64,000 bases of DNA. Origin: G965233625 sp965233625. GTDB lineage: Bacteria; Planctomycetota; Planctomycetia; Pirellulales; Pirellulaceae. Below, one piece after another: positions 12,682 through 21,563 of the stretch. Both the position numbers and the translations under genes were made by a program. The notes beneath the pieces were generated by a model. The model was not told where the DNA came from. It was given only the letters and a program-made list of their open reading frames with translations, and searched no databases. Within the stretch, counting starts at the first letter, position 1. Each line of letters opens with the position of its first letter. Location: NCBI GenBank assembly GCA_965233625.1, contig OZ247499.1:5394001-5458000 (forward strand), given 5' to 3'.

Positions 12682-13112
12682 CCGCGGACCTGCGTTCCAC
12701 AACTAAAGCCAATTTGAATGCTGAAGCGCGAAGTACTACTGCCCCAACCGCCCGGCTGCCTCTTGAAGATGTGCGTCGTGCATGCCTTCAAACCGCCGCA
12801 CTGGTAGGGTGGCGAATGTATGTCCATCCCTATACTTCTGTCCAACGTGATATATGTACACTATGCAGGCGCAAGCTGCAAGCAAGGTTTCCGCTGCACT
12901 AGCTTTGCAGCAGATTGTTGCGTTGCCCGGTCGCAGGCGCCGGTTGCAACATTTGTAGGGGCGGAAGGCAGGGTAGTCAGCGCGTGTTGACGTGCAGACG
13001 GAGGATGGCATTTGACCCGGTTGTGGACGCACTCCAGGTTTCTAGCAGAGTCAACTATTCTGCGACCGCCGCGCGCTGTACCACGCGTGGCTGCTTTTCA
13101 ACTGGAGCCAAC
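12682..13112. other. Divergent intergenic region lexA / TadG-like gene
   Basis: This stretch holds the promoters for lexA (leftward) and the vWA gene (rightward). It contains an inverted repeat GCTGCAA...TTGCAGC around 12868-12910. Short open frames here do not resemble proteins. I see no RNA gene. Confidence 0.35.
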
Positions 13113-15266
13113 GTGTCCCGATCACACAAACACGGCCGGGCGTCTGTTAAACACACGCCGCGCCGCCGCAAAGCTCAGATTGTGGTGTGGGCAGCTCTGC
13201 TGCTGGTCGTCGTGCTGGGCATCGTCGCCTTTGCCATCGACGTGGGCTACATGCTGCTGACACGCGGCCAATTACAGGCGGCGGTTGATTCGTCTGCGAT
13301 GGCTGCCGCCGCGACGATGAGCCGGCCTAAAGAAGAATTCATGGCGGAAGCACGGGAGTTCGCCGGATACCATAAAGCCGCCGGCGCCGATGTCACGCTG
13401 GAGGATGACCAGATTGAATACGGCGTCTGGGACGCAGAAACGCGGACCTTCGCACCTACCGATGTGCCCGGCAACGCCGCCCGCGTTTCCGCCCGGCGTG
13501 AAGACGCAGGTTTGTTCTTCGGCCGCGTGTTTGGCAAGCAGGTTTTCAGCACTGAAGCCGAAGCGGTGGCAATGGCCAACCCCCGCGACATCGTCTTTGT
13601 GATTGATCTCTCGGGCTCGATGAATGACGACACCGAAACCGTCTGGGCCACCAGTTCTATCAACGACGAATTTGGTCCGCAGGGTTATCCGGGCATCGGC
13701 TCCAACCTGGCGGCGACGCTGTATAGCGACCTCGGCTATGGTTCGTTTCCTGGATCCATTCAGCATGTCGGCGCCAGTGTTGGCGTTGCCGCGGACAAAT
13801 GGGCTTATGCGGAAATGACCAAAGACAATGGCCCGTTGAGCGGCGTCAGCATTCCGCCTGAATATCGCATCACAACCGCCGACGACGAAGCCACCCGCAA
13901 ACGCAAGGCGTACGGCTGGATCATCGACCGCGAGATTGCCGCCGTCATGCCTGCCGCAACACCGGCGCCCGATAGCAAGGTGAATTACAGCTACTGGGAA
14001 AAGTACCTCGACTACATCATGGAGCCGGTGAAGATTGCGCCTCCACCGCCACCAAGCCCGCCGCCGGCGCCGTCTCCCAGCCCATCGCCAGCACCCGCCC
14101 CGGCGCCAACGCCATCGCCTGATCCGCCGCCTCCGTCGCCGCCGCCGGTTGGCTTGTTAAAGCAGCAGCTTGATCTACAGATTGCGTGGGACCGTGCGCA
14201 TCCGCGTTCAGCTTCGCCACAGGCAGCAACGGTGGAAGTTGCTGCCGGGCCGGGCTTCGTTCTGAATGCTCTGCTGGGCAAAACCGCCTTGGGTCAGTCG
14301 CCAGAACCGGGGCAGCCGCCCGTTGACCGGGGCTGGCTTCCGCACTGGCAGGACGGTGACCGCATCCATCGCTTTAACAATCCCAATCGCCAGATTTACC
14401 CTGCCGCCGATGGCAGCCTGCCGTACAGCTTACGGAACTATGTCGGCTATCTGACTTATGTGCAGTTTATGAGCGATCACGGCCGTCAGCTGATGCCCGA
14501 CGACAGCACGTATTGCCCGATATCCGTCAACAGCCCGCACTGCCGTTATCACAGCGAAACAACCGCAGGCGGATCGTTCAAGTTCCCGCCACGTGCACAG
14601 CCGGTGCACGCCACCCGCCGGGCGCTGATCGCGGCCATTCAGATTGTGAAGGAGCGAAACGAAACCATTCCGAACCAGGACCACCGCGACTGGGTTTCGA
14701 TCGTCACCTTCGACACGATGACCGGCGGCGGCCCCGTGATCCGGCAATCGCTGACGGGCGACTATGCCACCGCCATGGCGGCCTGCACCACGCTGCAGGC
14801 TGCGGGCGACAAAGGCGCCTCGACCGCGACCGAAGCAGGTCTGATAACGGCCCGCAATCACATTGAACGCCCTGACAAGGGCGGACAAGGACGCCAGGCT
14901 GCGGACAAAGTGGTCGTGCTGCTGACCGACGGTGTGCCGAACCTTTATCAGTCGGACCCGGCTGAGATCAACCAGCACATCGCGGACAATCCCAGCGATG
15001 ACTATTACAACAACGGCGCCTACTGGTACGACGGCCCCCTGATGCAAGTCGCCCAGATGCAGGCTGCCGGCTGGAAGGTGTTCCCCGTCGGCGTGGGACT
15101 AGGCGCCGACTATTCGTTTATGGACCGGCTCGCACGTCTGGGCGGCAGCGCCGACGATGATGGCCATAGCCCCAAAGGCACCGGCAACCCCGCACTGTAC
15201 GAACAGCGCCTAACCGATATCTTCCGCGAGATCATCGAAAACCCGCGCGTACGCCTGGTGCAGTAG
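13113..15266 (+). CDS. TadE/TadG-like vWA protein with proline-rich linker
   Basis: The product (717 residues) starts with a basic segment and one transmembrane helix (about 25-50, VVLGIVAFAIDVGYMLLTRG) followed by AAVDSSAMAAAA, the signature of Flp-pilus assembly TadE/TadG-like proteins. A von Willebrand A domain follows with MIDAS D165-x-S167-x-S169 (VIDLSGSMND) and a later VVLLTDGVPN strand near 605. Between the halves lies a proline/serine/alanine-rich linker at about 310-345. Likely exported to the envelope with metal-dependent adhesion or assembly function; no other tad genes are adjacent. GTG at 13113 has GGAG upstream; an in-frame ATG at 13006 is a less likely start. A strong terminator follows. 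Confidence 0.8.
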   Translation: MSRSHKHGRASVKHTPRRRKAQIVVWAALLLVVVLGIVAFAIDVGYMLLTRGQLQAAVDSSAMAAAATMSRPKEEFMAEAREFAGYHKAAGADVTLEDDQIEYGVWDAETRTFAPTDVPGNAARVSARREDAGLFFGRVFGKQVFSTEAEAVAMANPRDIVFVIDLSGSMNDDTETVWATSSINDEFGPQGYPGIGSNLAATLYSDLGYGSFPGSIQHVGASVGVAADKWAYAEMTKDNGPLSGVSIPPEYRITTADDEATRKRKAYGWIIDREIAAVMPAATPAPDSKVNYSYWEKYLDYIMEPVKIAPPPPPSPPPAPSPSPSPAPAPAPTPSPDPPPPSPPPVGLLKQQLDLQIAWDRAHPRSASPQAATVEVAAGPGFVLNALLGKTALGQSPEPGQPPVDRGWLPHWQDGDRIHRFNNPNRQIYPAADGSLPYSLRNYVGYLTYVQFMSDHGRQLMPDDSTYCPISVNSPHCRYHSETTAGGSFKFPPRAQPVHATRRALIAAIQIVKERNETIPNQDHRDWVSIVTFDTMTGGGPVIRQSLTGDYATAMAACTTLQAAGDKGASTATEAGLITARNHIERPDKGGQGRQAADKVVVLLTDGVPNLYQSDPAEINQHIADNPSDDYYNNGAYWYDGPLMQVAQMQAAGWKVFPVGVGLGADYSFMDRLARLGGSADDDGHSPKGTGNPALYEQRLTDIFREIIENPRVRLVQ

Positions 15267-15300
15267 CACGCACCACGCCAAGCGAATAAACACTCGACAC

Positions 15301-15344
15301 ATGCCGCCCGGTTTGAAGGCAGACCGGACGGCATCTTTCTTTTC
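15301..15344 (+). terminator. Rho-independent terminator of the vWA gene
   Basis: Arms ATGCCGCCCGGT (15301-15312) and ACCGGACGGCAT (15323-15334) pair over 12 bp with one mismatch, with a 10-base loop, followed by CTTTCTTTTC. It lies 35 bases after the vWA stop codon. Confidence 0.8.
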
Positions 15345-15347
15345 GAT

Positions 15348-15482
15348 GACCCGTTCGTGTTATGAGTGGCGGAAGCTAATCTCGCCTTTTCTTTGGGCGC
15401 GATGACGGAACGGCTTTGGCAACGTATTCTAAGCTCATCGTGGAGATGGTTACGGGAATGGCTTGGCTTTGAACTAGAACGG
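15348..15482 (+). pseudogene. Decayed copy of the downstream GDG-repeat gene
   Basis: The stretch 15348-15376 matches 15648-15675 of the next gene almost base for base (GACCCGTT..TG..ATGAGTGGCGGAAGC) but with an inserted base that shifts the frame and a stop soon after. Further along, ACGGCTTTGGCAACG..TCTAAGCTC and GGTTACGGGAATGGCTTGG align with gene segments near 15790 and 15855, with the order kept and intervening parts deleted. No open frame remains. A 13-bp direct repeat AGCTAATCTCGCC (15374-15386 and 15507-15519) overlaps the left part and ends the relic region. Confidence 0.6.
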
Positions 15483-15551
15483 GTACTGCGAAATCACCTA
15501 CAACCTAGCTAATCTCGCCCCATTCATTCACTCAGCCGATAGTGCAAACTA

Positions 15552-15998
15552 ATGCCAACGCACCAGCAGTTCTTAACTGCGATCACCGCCACGCCGGATG
15601 ATGTAGCCCTACGGCTGCAATACGCTGACTGGCTGGAAGAACAGGGCGACCCGTTGTGCCATGAGTGGCGGAAGCCGATGGTGCGGATTCGTATTGAAGC
15701 GTGGGATAGTAACCGGCGATATAGCGATCGTCATCGTCACTTTGACGATGGAGATGGCGCAGGGGATGGTTTTGGTGACGGCAATGGCGACGGCTGGGGC
15801 GATAGTTCTAAACTCCACGTTTACGATGAATCCCGGCTGTGGCACGGCGACGGATTAGGTAATGGCTTCTATGTTGAAACGGACGAGCCGCTCGCCACAG
15901 ATTACGGACTTTGCGACGGTCATGGTGATGGCTCTTCCTTCGCTGACATCGACTGGTTTGGCAGTGAAGACGGCGATGGCGGTAATGTTGGCTACTAA
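15552..15998 (+). CDS. TIGR02996-domain protein with GDG repeats
   Basis: Residues 1-35 (MPTHQQFLTAI..., LRLQYADWLEEQGDP) are the TIGR02996 repeat-companion domain, found in planctomycetes and Leptospira in front of varied repeats, often leucine-rich ones. The rest of the 148 residues is an acidic, glycine-rich series of GDG units (for example DGDGAGDGFGDGNGDGWGD at about 67-85, then GDGLGNG, DGHGDG and DGDGGN), which could bind calcium as in other Asp/Gly-rich repeats; that is inference. No signal peptide. A decayed copy lies just upstream, so the locus has duplicated. Confidence 0.75.
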   Translation: MPTHQQFLTAITATPDDVALRLQYADWLEEQGDPLCHEWRKPMVRIRIEAWDSNRRYSDRHRHFDDGDGAGDGFGDGNGDGWGDSSKLHVYDESRLWHGDGLGNGFYVETDEPLATDYGLCDGHGDGSSFADIDWFGSEDGDGGNVGY

Positions 15999-16067
15999 CA
16001 CTGAGTTAGGTCGAGATTAACCCAGTGTTGATTGCCTCTCGAACGTAATGTACCAGACACGTGTAGT

Positions 16068-16520
16068 TTATTTTCTTTCGAACGGAACCAGTTCCTCTTC
16101 AAAGAATTCCCACACGGATTCGCGAATTTTTTCGTACCGGGATGGCTCATCCAAAGTCCACCGGTAAACATGCGATCGTGGGACGTCTCCAAGAAGCAGA
16201 AACAACACTACTTCACCGTATCTGTCCGCGATTACAAAAAAATCGGGTGGCAATTCAATGTCACCATCTTCTTCTGCAATACTAATGCGACTTGATTGAG
16301 ATAGTGTAAGGAGACTTGGATACTGTATCTCCAGGTCAGAACCGTACTGACCCGAGCTTCTCCCAATTACTCGAAGAATGTCTTTATAGTCATCAGGGAG
16401 CGCGTATCCGATAGCCTCTTCAATTTCTTTGATCTCAGCATTGCTGCACCCTTGAAGATTCTCTTCGTCACAGAGCCAGGTGGCCAAGAGGCGACGTCTG
16501 AATTCTTCAGGATGTATCAC
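16068..16520 (-). CDS. SMI1/KNR4 (SUKH) family protein
   Basis: The 150-residue product shows the SUKH pattern: EIKEIEEAIGYALPDDYKDILRVIG near residues 30-53, a central acidic loop, and the hydrophobic core VIADRYGEVVLFLLLGD at about 95-112, ending in an ESVWEFFEEELV helix. Bacterial SUKH proteins are often immunity proteins of contact-dependent or polymorphic toxin systems, but many are orphans; no toxin gene is visible beside it. The start is GTG at 16520 (HPEEFRR). It lies 18 bases downstream of the following TPR-like gene region on the same strand, read in the opposite direction of the GDG gene. Confidence 0.75.
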   Translation of the reverse strand: MIHPEEFRRRLLATWLCDEENLQGCSNAEIKEIEEAIGYALPDDYKDILRVIGRSSGQYGSDLEIQYPSLLTLSQSSRISIAEEDGDIELPPDFFVIADRYGEVVLFLLLGDVPRSHVYRWTLDEPSRYEKIRESVWEFFEEELVPFERK

Positions 16521-16538
16521 GTGCGATCGCCTTTAAGG

Positions 16539-19073
16539 CTATTGGCTAATGGAACGCAATAACGCCTCAAACTCGCGTTCCAGCGGTGAACCCTTCAATC
16601 CTGGTGGCACGGCCTTGAGGTAACGGATCAGCGTGGCGGCTTCTTGCTTCTGGCCGAGGCGGCTTTGGGCTAAGGCGACGGAGTATTTTGCCTGCCACCA
16701 CAGGTCGCTGCGGGGGCGGCTGGCGGCGGCGATGCGGCGCCATTGCTTGAGGGCGGTTTGAAGTGTGGCGGCGTCGGAGGATTCTAAGAGGAGTGTGGCG
16801 TAGCCTTGCTGGATGGCGGCGTCGCGCGGGTGGTCTTTGGCAAGCTGGGCATAGGCCGCTTCTGCCTCGCGTCGTTTGGCGGCGTCGTTCTTTCCGGCCA
16901 TGGCGAGCGCGGCGGCGCGGGCTTTGGTTAGCTGGAACTGGGCGGTGGCTGACAGCGTGCTGCGGTTAGGCCAGAGTTGCGAAATCGCATCAAGCTGCAG
17001 CGTTGCCATCTGCAACTGCGACGCGGCGCCGGCGCGGCTGGCGACTTCCGTCAGACCCTGCACCATTTGCAGCAGGTCGGTAGGTGAAGCGGCGGCCATC
17101 TGCTTGATCTTTTGCGTGGCTTCGGCCTGCCGTCCGGGCTGCGAGGCGAGCGCGACAACCTGCACGGCTTCGGCCTGCGTCTTCCATGCGGCGTCTGGCG
17201 CCGGGGCGCCGTTCAGGGCGGCTTCGAGAATCTGCAGCGCGGCGGCGCCGCCCTCGGTGGTGTGCTGCATGCGGATGCGGGCGGCGGTCAGCGCGGCGCG
17301 GCGGGTGGCGGGTGTCCAGTTGGCGGGCAGTTCGCCGTTTTCGTCGCGGACCAGATCTTCGAACATGTTGACCATCACCAGGGCCTGCTGCTGATACTCG
17401 CCGCCACGGCTACGGAGATCGTCGATCCAGCTTTCGGCACAGGCAGCAGCCGCCGCCACACCCGGCGGGTAGAGGGGTGAAGCCGGTGGAATTTCCAGAT
17501 ACAGATTGATCGCTTCGGCCCACGACTTCTGATGCTGCCGCAATTTGGCCAGCCACGTCCGCGCCTGCGCCGAGGTTTCCGCCTGCGGCCACACGGTGAT
17601 GTGTTCTTCCAGCATGTCGCCGTAACCGGAAGCCAACTCCGGCTTCTTGCTGACGGCCCGTGCCAGGTTCCAGATGGCCAGCAGGTGCGCTTTAGACGCC
17701 TGCGGCTGTTGTTTGAAGTTCAAAGAAACCACGCGCATCTTTCCCGCTGCCACCAGATGCTGCGAACGCTTGTGCGGAATGAGTGCGGCCAGATAGTACA
17801 TCGAATACGCCTGCGGTTTGTCACCGGCTGCCATCGCCTGTTTGCCCGCGACTTCGTAAATGGTGATCGCCTTGTCGAACTCCGACGCCAGATACGCCGC
17901 CTTCGCCTGCCGGATGAGAATCTCCAGATCCGCCGTACCGCCGCCGGACCCGGCCGCTTTGACCAGCAGTTGATCCGCGCGGCGCCGCCAGTATGGGCCG
18001 TGCGAACGCTCGATCTCGGCGACGATCAGCTTGGCTTTATCCCGCCACTGCGCCGCTTCTTCATCCTTCTGATCTTTATCCGCCGCTTTCCAGAGGTCGA
18101 TATACGTTTCCAGGTGAGCATAGTCCAGTTGCGGCCCGGTTTTGCCGGCAATGCTACGGCCCTTGGCCAGTTCCGCGGCGGCCTGTTGCGGCTGACCCTG
18201 TTGGAGAAACTGGCGGACCGTTTCCGCCCGCGCCTGTAAGCGGAACTTCGCGGGCGGCGCGGTTTGCAGCAGCATGGCAATGGTCTGTTGTGCTTCAGGA
18301 AGTTTACCAAGCAGACGCTGGCAGACGGCCTGATCAATCAGCGATTGCCACCGCAGCGGATCATCCTGTGGAAGACGTGGCAGCAACCTTTTTAGAGCTT
18401 CCACCGACTGCTGCAGGCTGTCGATCCGATCGGCGGCGCCGGGCGGATAGCACCGGGCGGAATTGCGGAAGGCGCGGGCGATCTGATAACGCACATTGTT
18501 CTGAAGTGTGAACAACGCATCGGGCGTCAGTTCCTGCGGCTTCAGTTTGCGGCGTTCTCGTAAGGGGATTTCACGCGTGAGGAATTCGTCGAGTTCCTCC
18601 AGTGCGGTCGATGCTTCGATCACGGTCTGGCGGGCGGTCTGCACGCTGGTCTGGCTGCCGGCGCCGGCTTCCCATTCCTGCCGCAACAGTTCGCCGCGGG
18701 CCAGCAGCGTAAGTGCGTCCTGCATCTTCACCAGCGGGCTGCCGGGGGCGTCGCCGTGCGTGCGAAGATACGTGGCGGCCATCTGGCGAGCAGCCTGCCA
18801 GTGCGGTTCGCGGTCGCCGGGTTTGGCGTTAATCGCGCGGCCGGCATAGGTGCGGATCAACTGAATGGTTAATTCCTGCCGCTGCTTATCGCTGATGTCC
18901 TGGCCGCCAAGCTGCTCTTTGCAGAAGGCTTCGGCCAGAGAGAACAACCGCCGCTGCCGCAGCCCTTCCAGAAACTCCGTCGCGTCATCTGCCGCCGCAT
19001 GCTGTGCAAAAATCAGCAGCGTGATGCAGAAGACAAAGGCGCAGCGAACGGCCTGGTGTGCATGATGTCCCAT
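16539..19073 (-). CDS. Large exported TPR-like helical repeat protein
   Basis: The 844-residue product has a signal peptide (about 1-28, ending AQHAAADD) and is otherwise helical and Ala/Gln/Leu-rich. Many segments follow the TPR spacing, for example LGKLPEAQQTIAMLLQTAP (about 255), EFDKAITIYEVAGKQAMAAGD (about 400) and RLGQKQEAATLIRYLKAVPP near the C-terminus. It probably acts as a periplasmic scaffold; no enzymatic motif is seen. ATG at 19073 is the natural start (a TTG lies just before). It is not clearly linked to its neighbours: the SMI1 gene follows on the same strand, and the SGNH hydrolase is divergent. Confidence 0.7.
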   Translation of the reverse strand: MGHHAHQAVRCAFVFCITLLIFAQHAAADDATEFLEGLRQRRLFSLAEAFCKEQLGGQDISDKQRQELTIQLIRTYAGRAINAKPGDREPHWQAARQMAATYLRTHGDAPGSPLVKMQDALTLLARGELLRQEWEAGAGSQTSVQTARQTVIEASTALEELDEFLTREIPLRERRKLKPQELTPDALFTLQNNVRYQIARAFRNSARCYPPGAADRIDSLQQSVEALKRLLPRLPQDDPLRWQSLIDQAVCQRLLGKLPEAQQTIAMLLQTAPPAKFRLQARAETVRQFLQQGQPQQAAAELAKGRSIAGKTGPQLDYAHLETYIDLWKAADKDQKDEEAAQWRDKAKLIVAEIERSHGPYWRRRADQLLVKAAGSGGGTADLEILIRQAKAAYLASEFDKAITIYEVAGKQAMAAGDKPQAYSMYYLAALIPHKRSQHLVAAGKMRVVSLNFKQQPQASKAHLLAIWNLARAVSKKPELASGYGDMLEEHITVWPQAETSAQARTWLAKLRQHQKSWAEAINLYLEIPPASPLYPPGVAAAAACAESWIDDLRSRGGEYQQQALVMVNMFEDLVRDENGELPANWTPATRRAALTAARIRMQHTTEGGAAALQILEAALNGAPAPDAAWKTQAEAVQVVALASQPGRQAEATQKIKQMAAASPTDLLQMVQGLTEVASRAGAASQLQMATLQLDAISQLWPNRSTLSATAQFQLTKARAAALAMAGKNDAAKRREAEAAYAQLAKDHPRDAAIQQGYATLLLESSDAATLQTALKQWRRIAAASRPRSDLWWQAKYSVALAQSRLGQKQEAATLIRYLKAVPPGLKGSPLEREFEALLRSISQ

Positions 19074-19161
19074 CAAATTCGCCTTCGCCTTCCTATGCTT
19101 CGCCCCGGTCTGTTCCAGCCTTCATTCTACAATAAGCGGCCGTTTACCGTGAACCGAAACT

Positions 19162-19296
19162 AACCCGAAGCGCGAGCGAGGGGCGTTTGATATGACGCAG
19201 AAAACAAGCGATTTTGGCGATTTCGGCCCGGATCGAAAGTTGCCCAGACTGGCCACGCACTGCAAACTCCGGCGCCCCTCGCTCGCGCTTCGGGTT
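19162..19296. repeat. Palindromic intergenic element, type A copy 1
   Basis: Two perfect 24-bp arms (19162-19185 and 19273-19296), AACCCGAAGCGCGAGCGAGG plus GGCG and its complement, enclose an 87-base centre that contains GTTTGAT next to the left arm. The same arms occur at 40195-40338 and 58219-58361. It lies in the 398-base gap between the divergent TPR-like and SGNH genes, which otherwise holds no gene. Confidence 0.85.
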
Positions 19297-19346
19297 CGTG
19301 TTTCATGCTTGTATACAAGCGTAGAATGCAATGTTCTCTCCAAAAA

Positions 19347-19375
19347 GCGCAACTTCAAAGTTCGCGATTCGGGTT
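19347..19375. repeat. Single arm of type B palindromic element
   Basis: GCGCAACTTCAAAGTTCGCG followed by ATTCGGGTT is the reverse complement of the type B arm at 25150-25178, with few changes. Only one arm is present here, directly downstream of the type A element. Confidence 0.6.
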
Positions 19376-19471
19376 GATGTGGGATGACCGCAGAGCGTTG
19401 AAACATTTGCATCGTGCTATTATGGCGTTCTAGGTTCGGACAATAGAAATGGAAAATAAGGCATTACCAAC

Positions 19472-20275
19472 ATGGTGGACCGGCGTAACTTTCTGGCAGG
19501 CGGTGCGGCAATGGCCGGGCTGATGCATGCAGGCGCGTCGCAGCTTTCTGCGGACGAAAAACCAGCACCGGCGGGCGGCGTCCGCGGGTACGATTTTGCG
19601 GCGCCAGACTTTGACACTGGCAGCCGTTTGTTATTTCAAGGTGATTCCATCACTGATATGAAATGGGGCCGCAATGAGAAAGACCGCAACCATTATCTGG
19701 GCCACAGCTACGTGTTTCTGCTGGCGTCGCGGTTAGGCGTTGAGATGCCTGCGGCGAAGCTTGATTTTTACAACCGCGGCATCAGCGGCAATACGGTCGG
19801 CGATTTGCAGGCACGCTGGGAGAAAGACGCCATCGCGATGAAGCCGGATCTACTCAGCATTCTGGTCGGCGTGAACGATGTGGGCCGCAACGCCCGCGCG
19901 AACGGTCCCGGCGTTGATCTGCAGAAGTGGGAAGCCAGCTACCGCGAAATCCTTACCCGCAGCCGCAAAGCCAACCCCGCGCTGCGGCTGGTGCTGCTCG
20001 ACCCGTTCGTCCTACGCAGTGGTAAGCTGACACCGGATGCCGCCTGGAAAGCCTGGCGGACAGAAGTCGATAAGCTGTGCAAACTTGTAAGTGGCATCGC
20101 CAAAGATTTCGCTGCAGTGCATATCCAAACGCAGCAGATCTTCGACAACGCAGCCCAGGCAGTTTCACCCCAGCATTGGTTATGGGACGGCGTCCACCCG
20201 CTGCCACAAGGGCACGAACTGATCGCCCGGCACTGGCTGCAGGCAGTGAGCGAACGCTGGCCGGCGAAGGCTTAA
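19472..20275 (+). CDS. Exported SGNH/GDSL hydrolase
   Basis: The 267-residue protein begins with a twin-arginine leader (VDRRNFLAGGAAMAGLM) and has the SGNH blocks: block I FQGDSITD (nucleophile S59), block II glycine in NRGISGNT, block III VGVNDVG, and block V DGVHP (D239, H242). These enzymes hydrolyse esters such as acetylated sugars or lipids; substrate cannot be read from the sequence. It resembles the rhamnogalacturonan-acetylesterase-like group that is common in planctomycetes. Its stop overlaps the stop of hemH by 4 bases in tail-to-tail orientation. Confidence 0.88.
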   Translation: MVDRRNFLAGGAAMAGLMHAGASQLSADEKPAPAGGVRGYDFAAPDFDTGSRLLFQGDSITDMKWGRNEKDRNHYLGHSYVFLLASRLGVEMPAAKLDFYNRGISGNTVGDLQARWEKDAIAMKPDLLSILVGVNDVGRNARANGPGVDLQKWEASYREILTRSRKANPALRLVLLDPFVLRSGKLTPDAAWKAWRTEVDKLCKLVSGIAKDFAAVHIQTQQIFDNAAQAVSPQHWLWDGVHPLPQGHELIARHWLQAVSERWPAKA

Positions 20276-21348
20276 CCCGGCCGGGCTGCCGGCGGGCGGC
20301 GTGGGGTGTACGTGCAGCAGTCTAACGGGCAGACGTCGTGCTTGGGCGGCAGGTTGCCCAGGACGGGGCGTTCTTCGGTGTCCGTGGCGCGTTCCAGCAC
20401 CAGTTCCCGCAGGGCGGCGACAAAGCGGGGATGCGTGCCGACGGTGCCCGCGCGGACCATGTCGATGCCAAGTTCTTTGGCGGCGTCGGCAGCTTCGTGA
20501 TCCAGGTCGTAGATCACTTCCATGTGGTCGGAGATAAAGCCGATGGGTGCAATCACAACACGCTTTGCCCCGGCGGATACTTTCTCTTTCAGGGCGTCGC
20601 AAACATCAGGCTCTAACCACGGCTGTTGCGGCGGGCCGCTACGGCTTTGATAGACCAGGCTCCAGTTCTCTGCGGGAACGTTGCACGCTTCGGCAATCAG
20701 CCGGCTGGTTTCGAGCAGTTGCTCAGAATACTTGCAGTTGTCAGCCATCGACATCGGGATGCTATGCGCGGTGAACAGCACCGTGACCGGCGCCGTTGGA
20801 TCTCCGCCCAGCTTCTCCAATGCCTCCTGCATGCGGATAATGTTTGCTTCGACGAAGCCGGGATGATTGAAAAACGCACGGGCTTTGTCCACCTGCGGCG
20901 CATCCGGGCCAACTTCTTTCTGCGCTTCGGCAATGTTTTCGCGATACTGCCGGCAGCCCGAATAAGAGCTGTAAGCCGAAGTGAACAACGCGATGGCGGA
21001 TTTCACACCATCGGCCGCCATCTCACGCAGTGTATCGGGCAGCATCGGGTCCCAGTTGCGGTTGCCCCAGTAAATAGGCAGATCGACGTTGTTGGCCTGA
21101 AAGTCTTCCTTCAACGCGGCGATAAGCTGCCGGTTCTGCTCATTGATGGGGCTGACGCCGCCGAATGCGTTGTAGTGCTCAGCAACTTCCAGCATCCGCT
21201 CTCGTGGCACATTTTTGCCGCGCAGAACATTCTCTAAAAAGGGCATCACATCGTCTGGACCTTCAGGACCACCGAAGGAAACCAGCAGCACGGCGTCGTA
21301 TTTGTAACTCAAGGCAACGGCTCTCGAATGTCTTTTCCGGGGCGGCAT
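20272..21348 (-). CDS. hemH: Ferrochelatase
   Basis: The 358-residue product has the ferrochelatase core: LLVSFGGPEGPDDVMPFL near the start, the HYNAFGGVSPIN segment, YWGNRNWDPMLPDTL, the metal-insertion histidine in FTAHSIP, and PIGFISDHMEVIYDLDHEA at about 265. It inserts Fe2+ into protoporphyrin IX (or the metal into coproporphyrin III) as a late haem biosynthesis step. The C-terminus ends CPLDCCTYTP with three close cysteines, which could ligate an iron-sulphur cluster as in some bacterial ferrochelatases; that is inference. ATG at 21348 is used; 32 upstream codons are unlike the family. It lies downstream of tRNA-Glu on the same strand, past a terminator. Confidence 0.95.
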   Translation of the reverse strand: MPPRKRHSRAVALSYKYDAVLLVSFGGPEGPDDVMPFLENVLRGKNVPRERMLEVAEHYNAFGGVSPINEQNRQLIAALKEDFQANNVDLPIYWGNRNWDPMLPDTLREMAADGVKSAIALFTSAYSSYSGCRQYRENIAEAQKEVGPDAPQVDKARAFFNHPGFVEANIIRMQEALEKLGGDPTAPVTVLFTAHSIPMSMADNCKYSEQLLETSRLIAEACNVPAENWSLVYQSRSGPPQQPWLEPDVCDALKEKVSAGAKRVVIAPIGFISDHMEVIYDLDHEAADAAKELGIDMVRAGTVGTHPRFVAALRELVLERATDTEERPVLGNLPPKHDVCPLDCCTYTPRRPPAARPG

Positions 21349-21440
21349 GGCGTTAATGCCCAACTGTTCACGCCCAATTATAGCGCCGTGACAATAGTGC
21401 TGTGACCAGGGCGAACCGCGATCTGGGGGAAGCTCAGCGC

Positions 21441-21460
21441 ACAAAAAAACCGCGGTGGAA
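21441..21460 (-). terminator. tRNA-Glu trailer stem with T-tract
   Basis: On the minus strand the tRNA is followed by TTCCACCGCGGTT and a run of T (21443-21449). The arm is the perfect complement of the leader arm at 21545-21557, so the trailer can pair with the leader around the whole tRNA and terminate on the T-run. Confidence 0.6.
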
Positions 21461-21464
21461 GAAG

Positions 21465-21537
21465 TGACCCCTACGGGACTCGAACCCGTGTTGCCGGCGT
21501 GAAAGGCCGGAGTCCTGGACCGCTAGACGAAGGGGCC
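21465..21537 (-). tRNA. tRNA-Glu (UUC anticodon)
   Basis: The minus strand reads GGCCCCTTCGTCTAGCGGTC at the 5' end, an anticodon arm with loop CTTTCAC (anticodon TTC), and a T arm ACGGGTTCGAATCCCGT, closing with AGGGGTC. The acceptor stem GGCCCCT pairs with AGGGGTC with one G-U. The 3' CCA is not encoded. Confidence 0.95.
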
Positions 21538-21544
21538 GCGTGTT

Positions 21545-21557
21545 TTCCACCGCGGTT
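21545..21557 (-). other. tRNA-Glu leader arm (pairs with trailer)
   Basis: AACCGCGGTGGAA on the minus strand begins about where transcription should start and is the perfect 13-bp complement of the trailer at 21448-21460. It would close a stem around the pre-tRNA. Confidence 0.6.
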
Positions 21558-21563
21558 ATAAGA

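Noticed and set aside
16068..16520. SMI1/KNR4 gene as immunity part of a toxin system
   Set aside because: No toxin-like or secretion gene is adjacent, so only the family assignment is kept.
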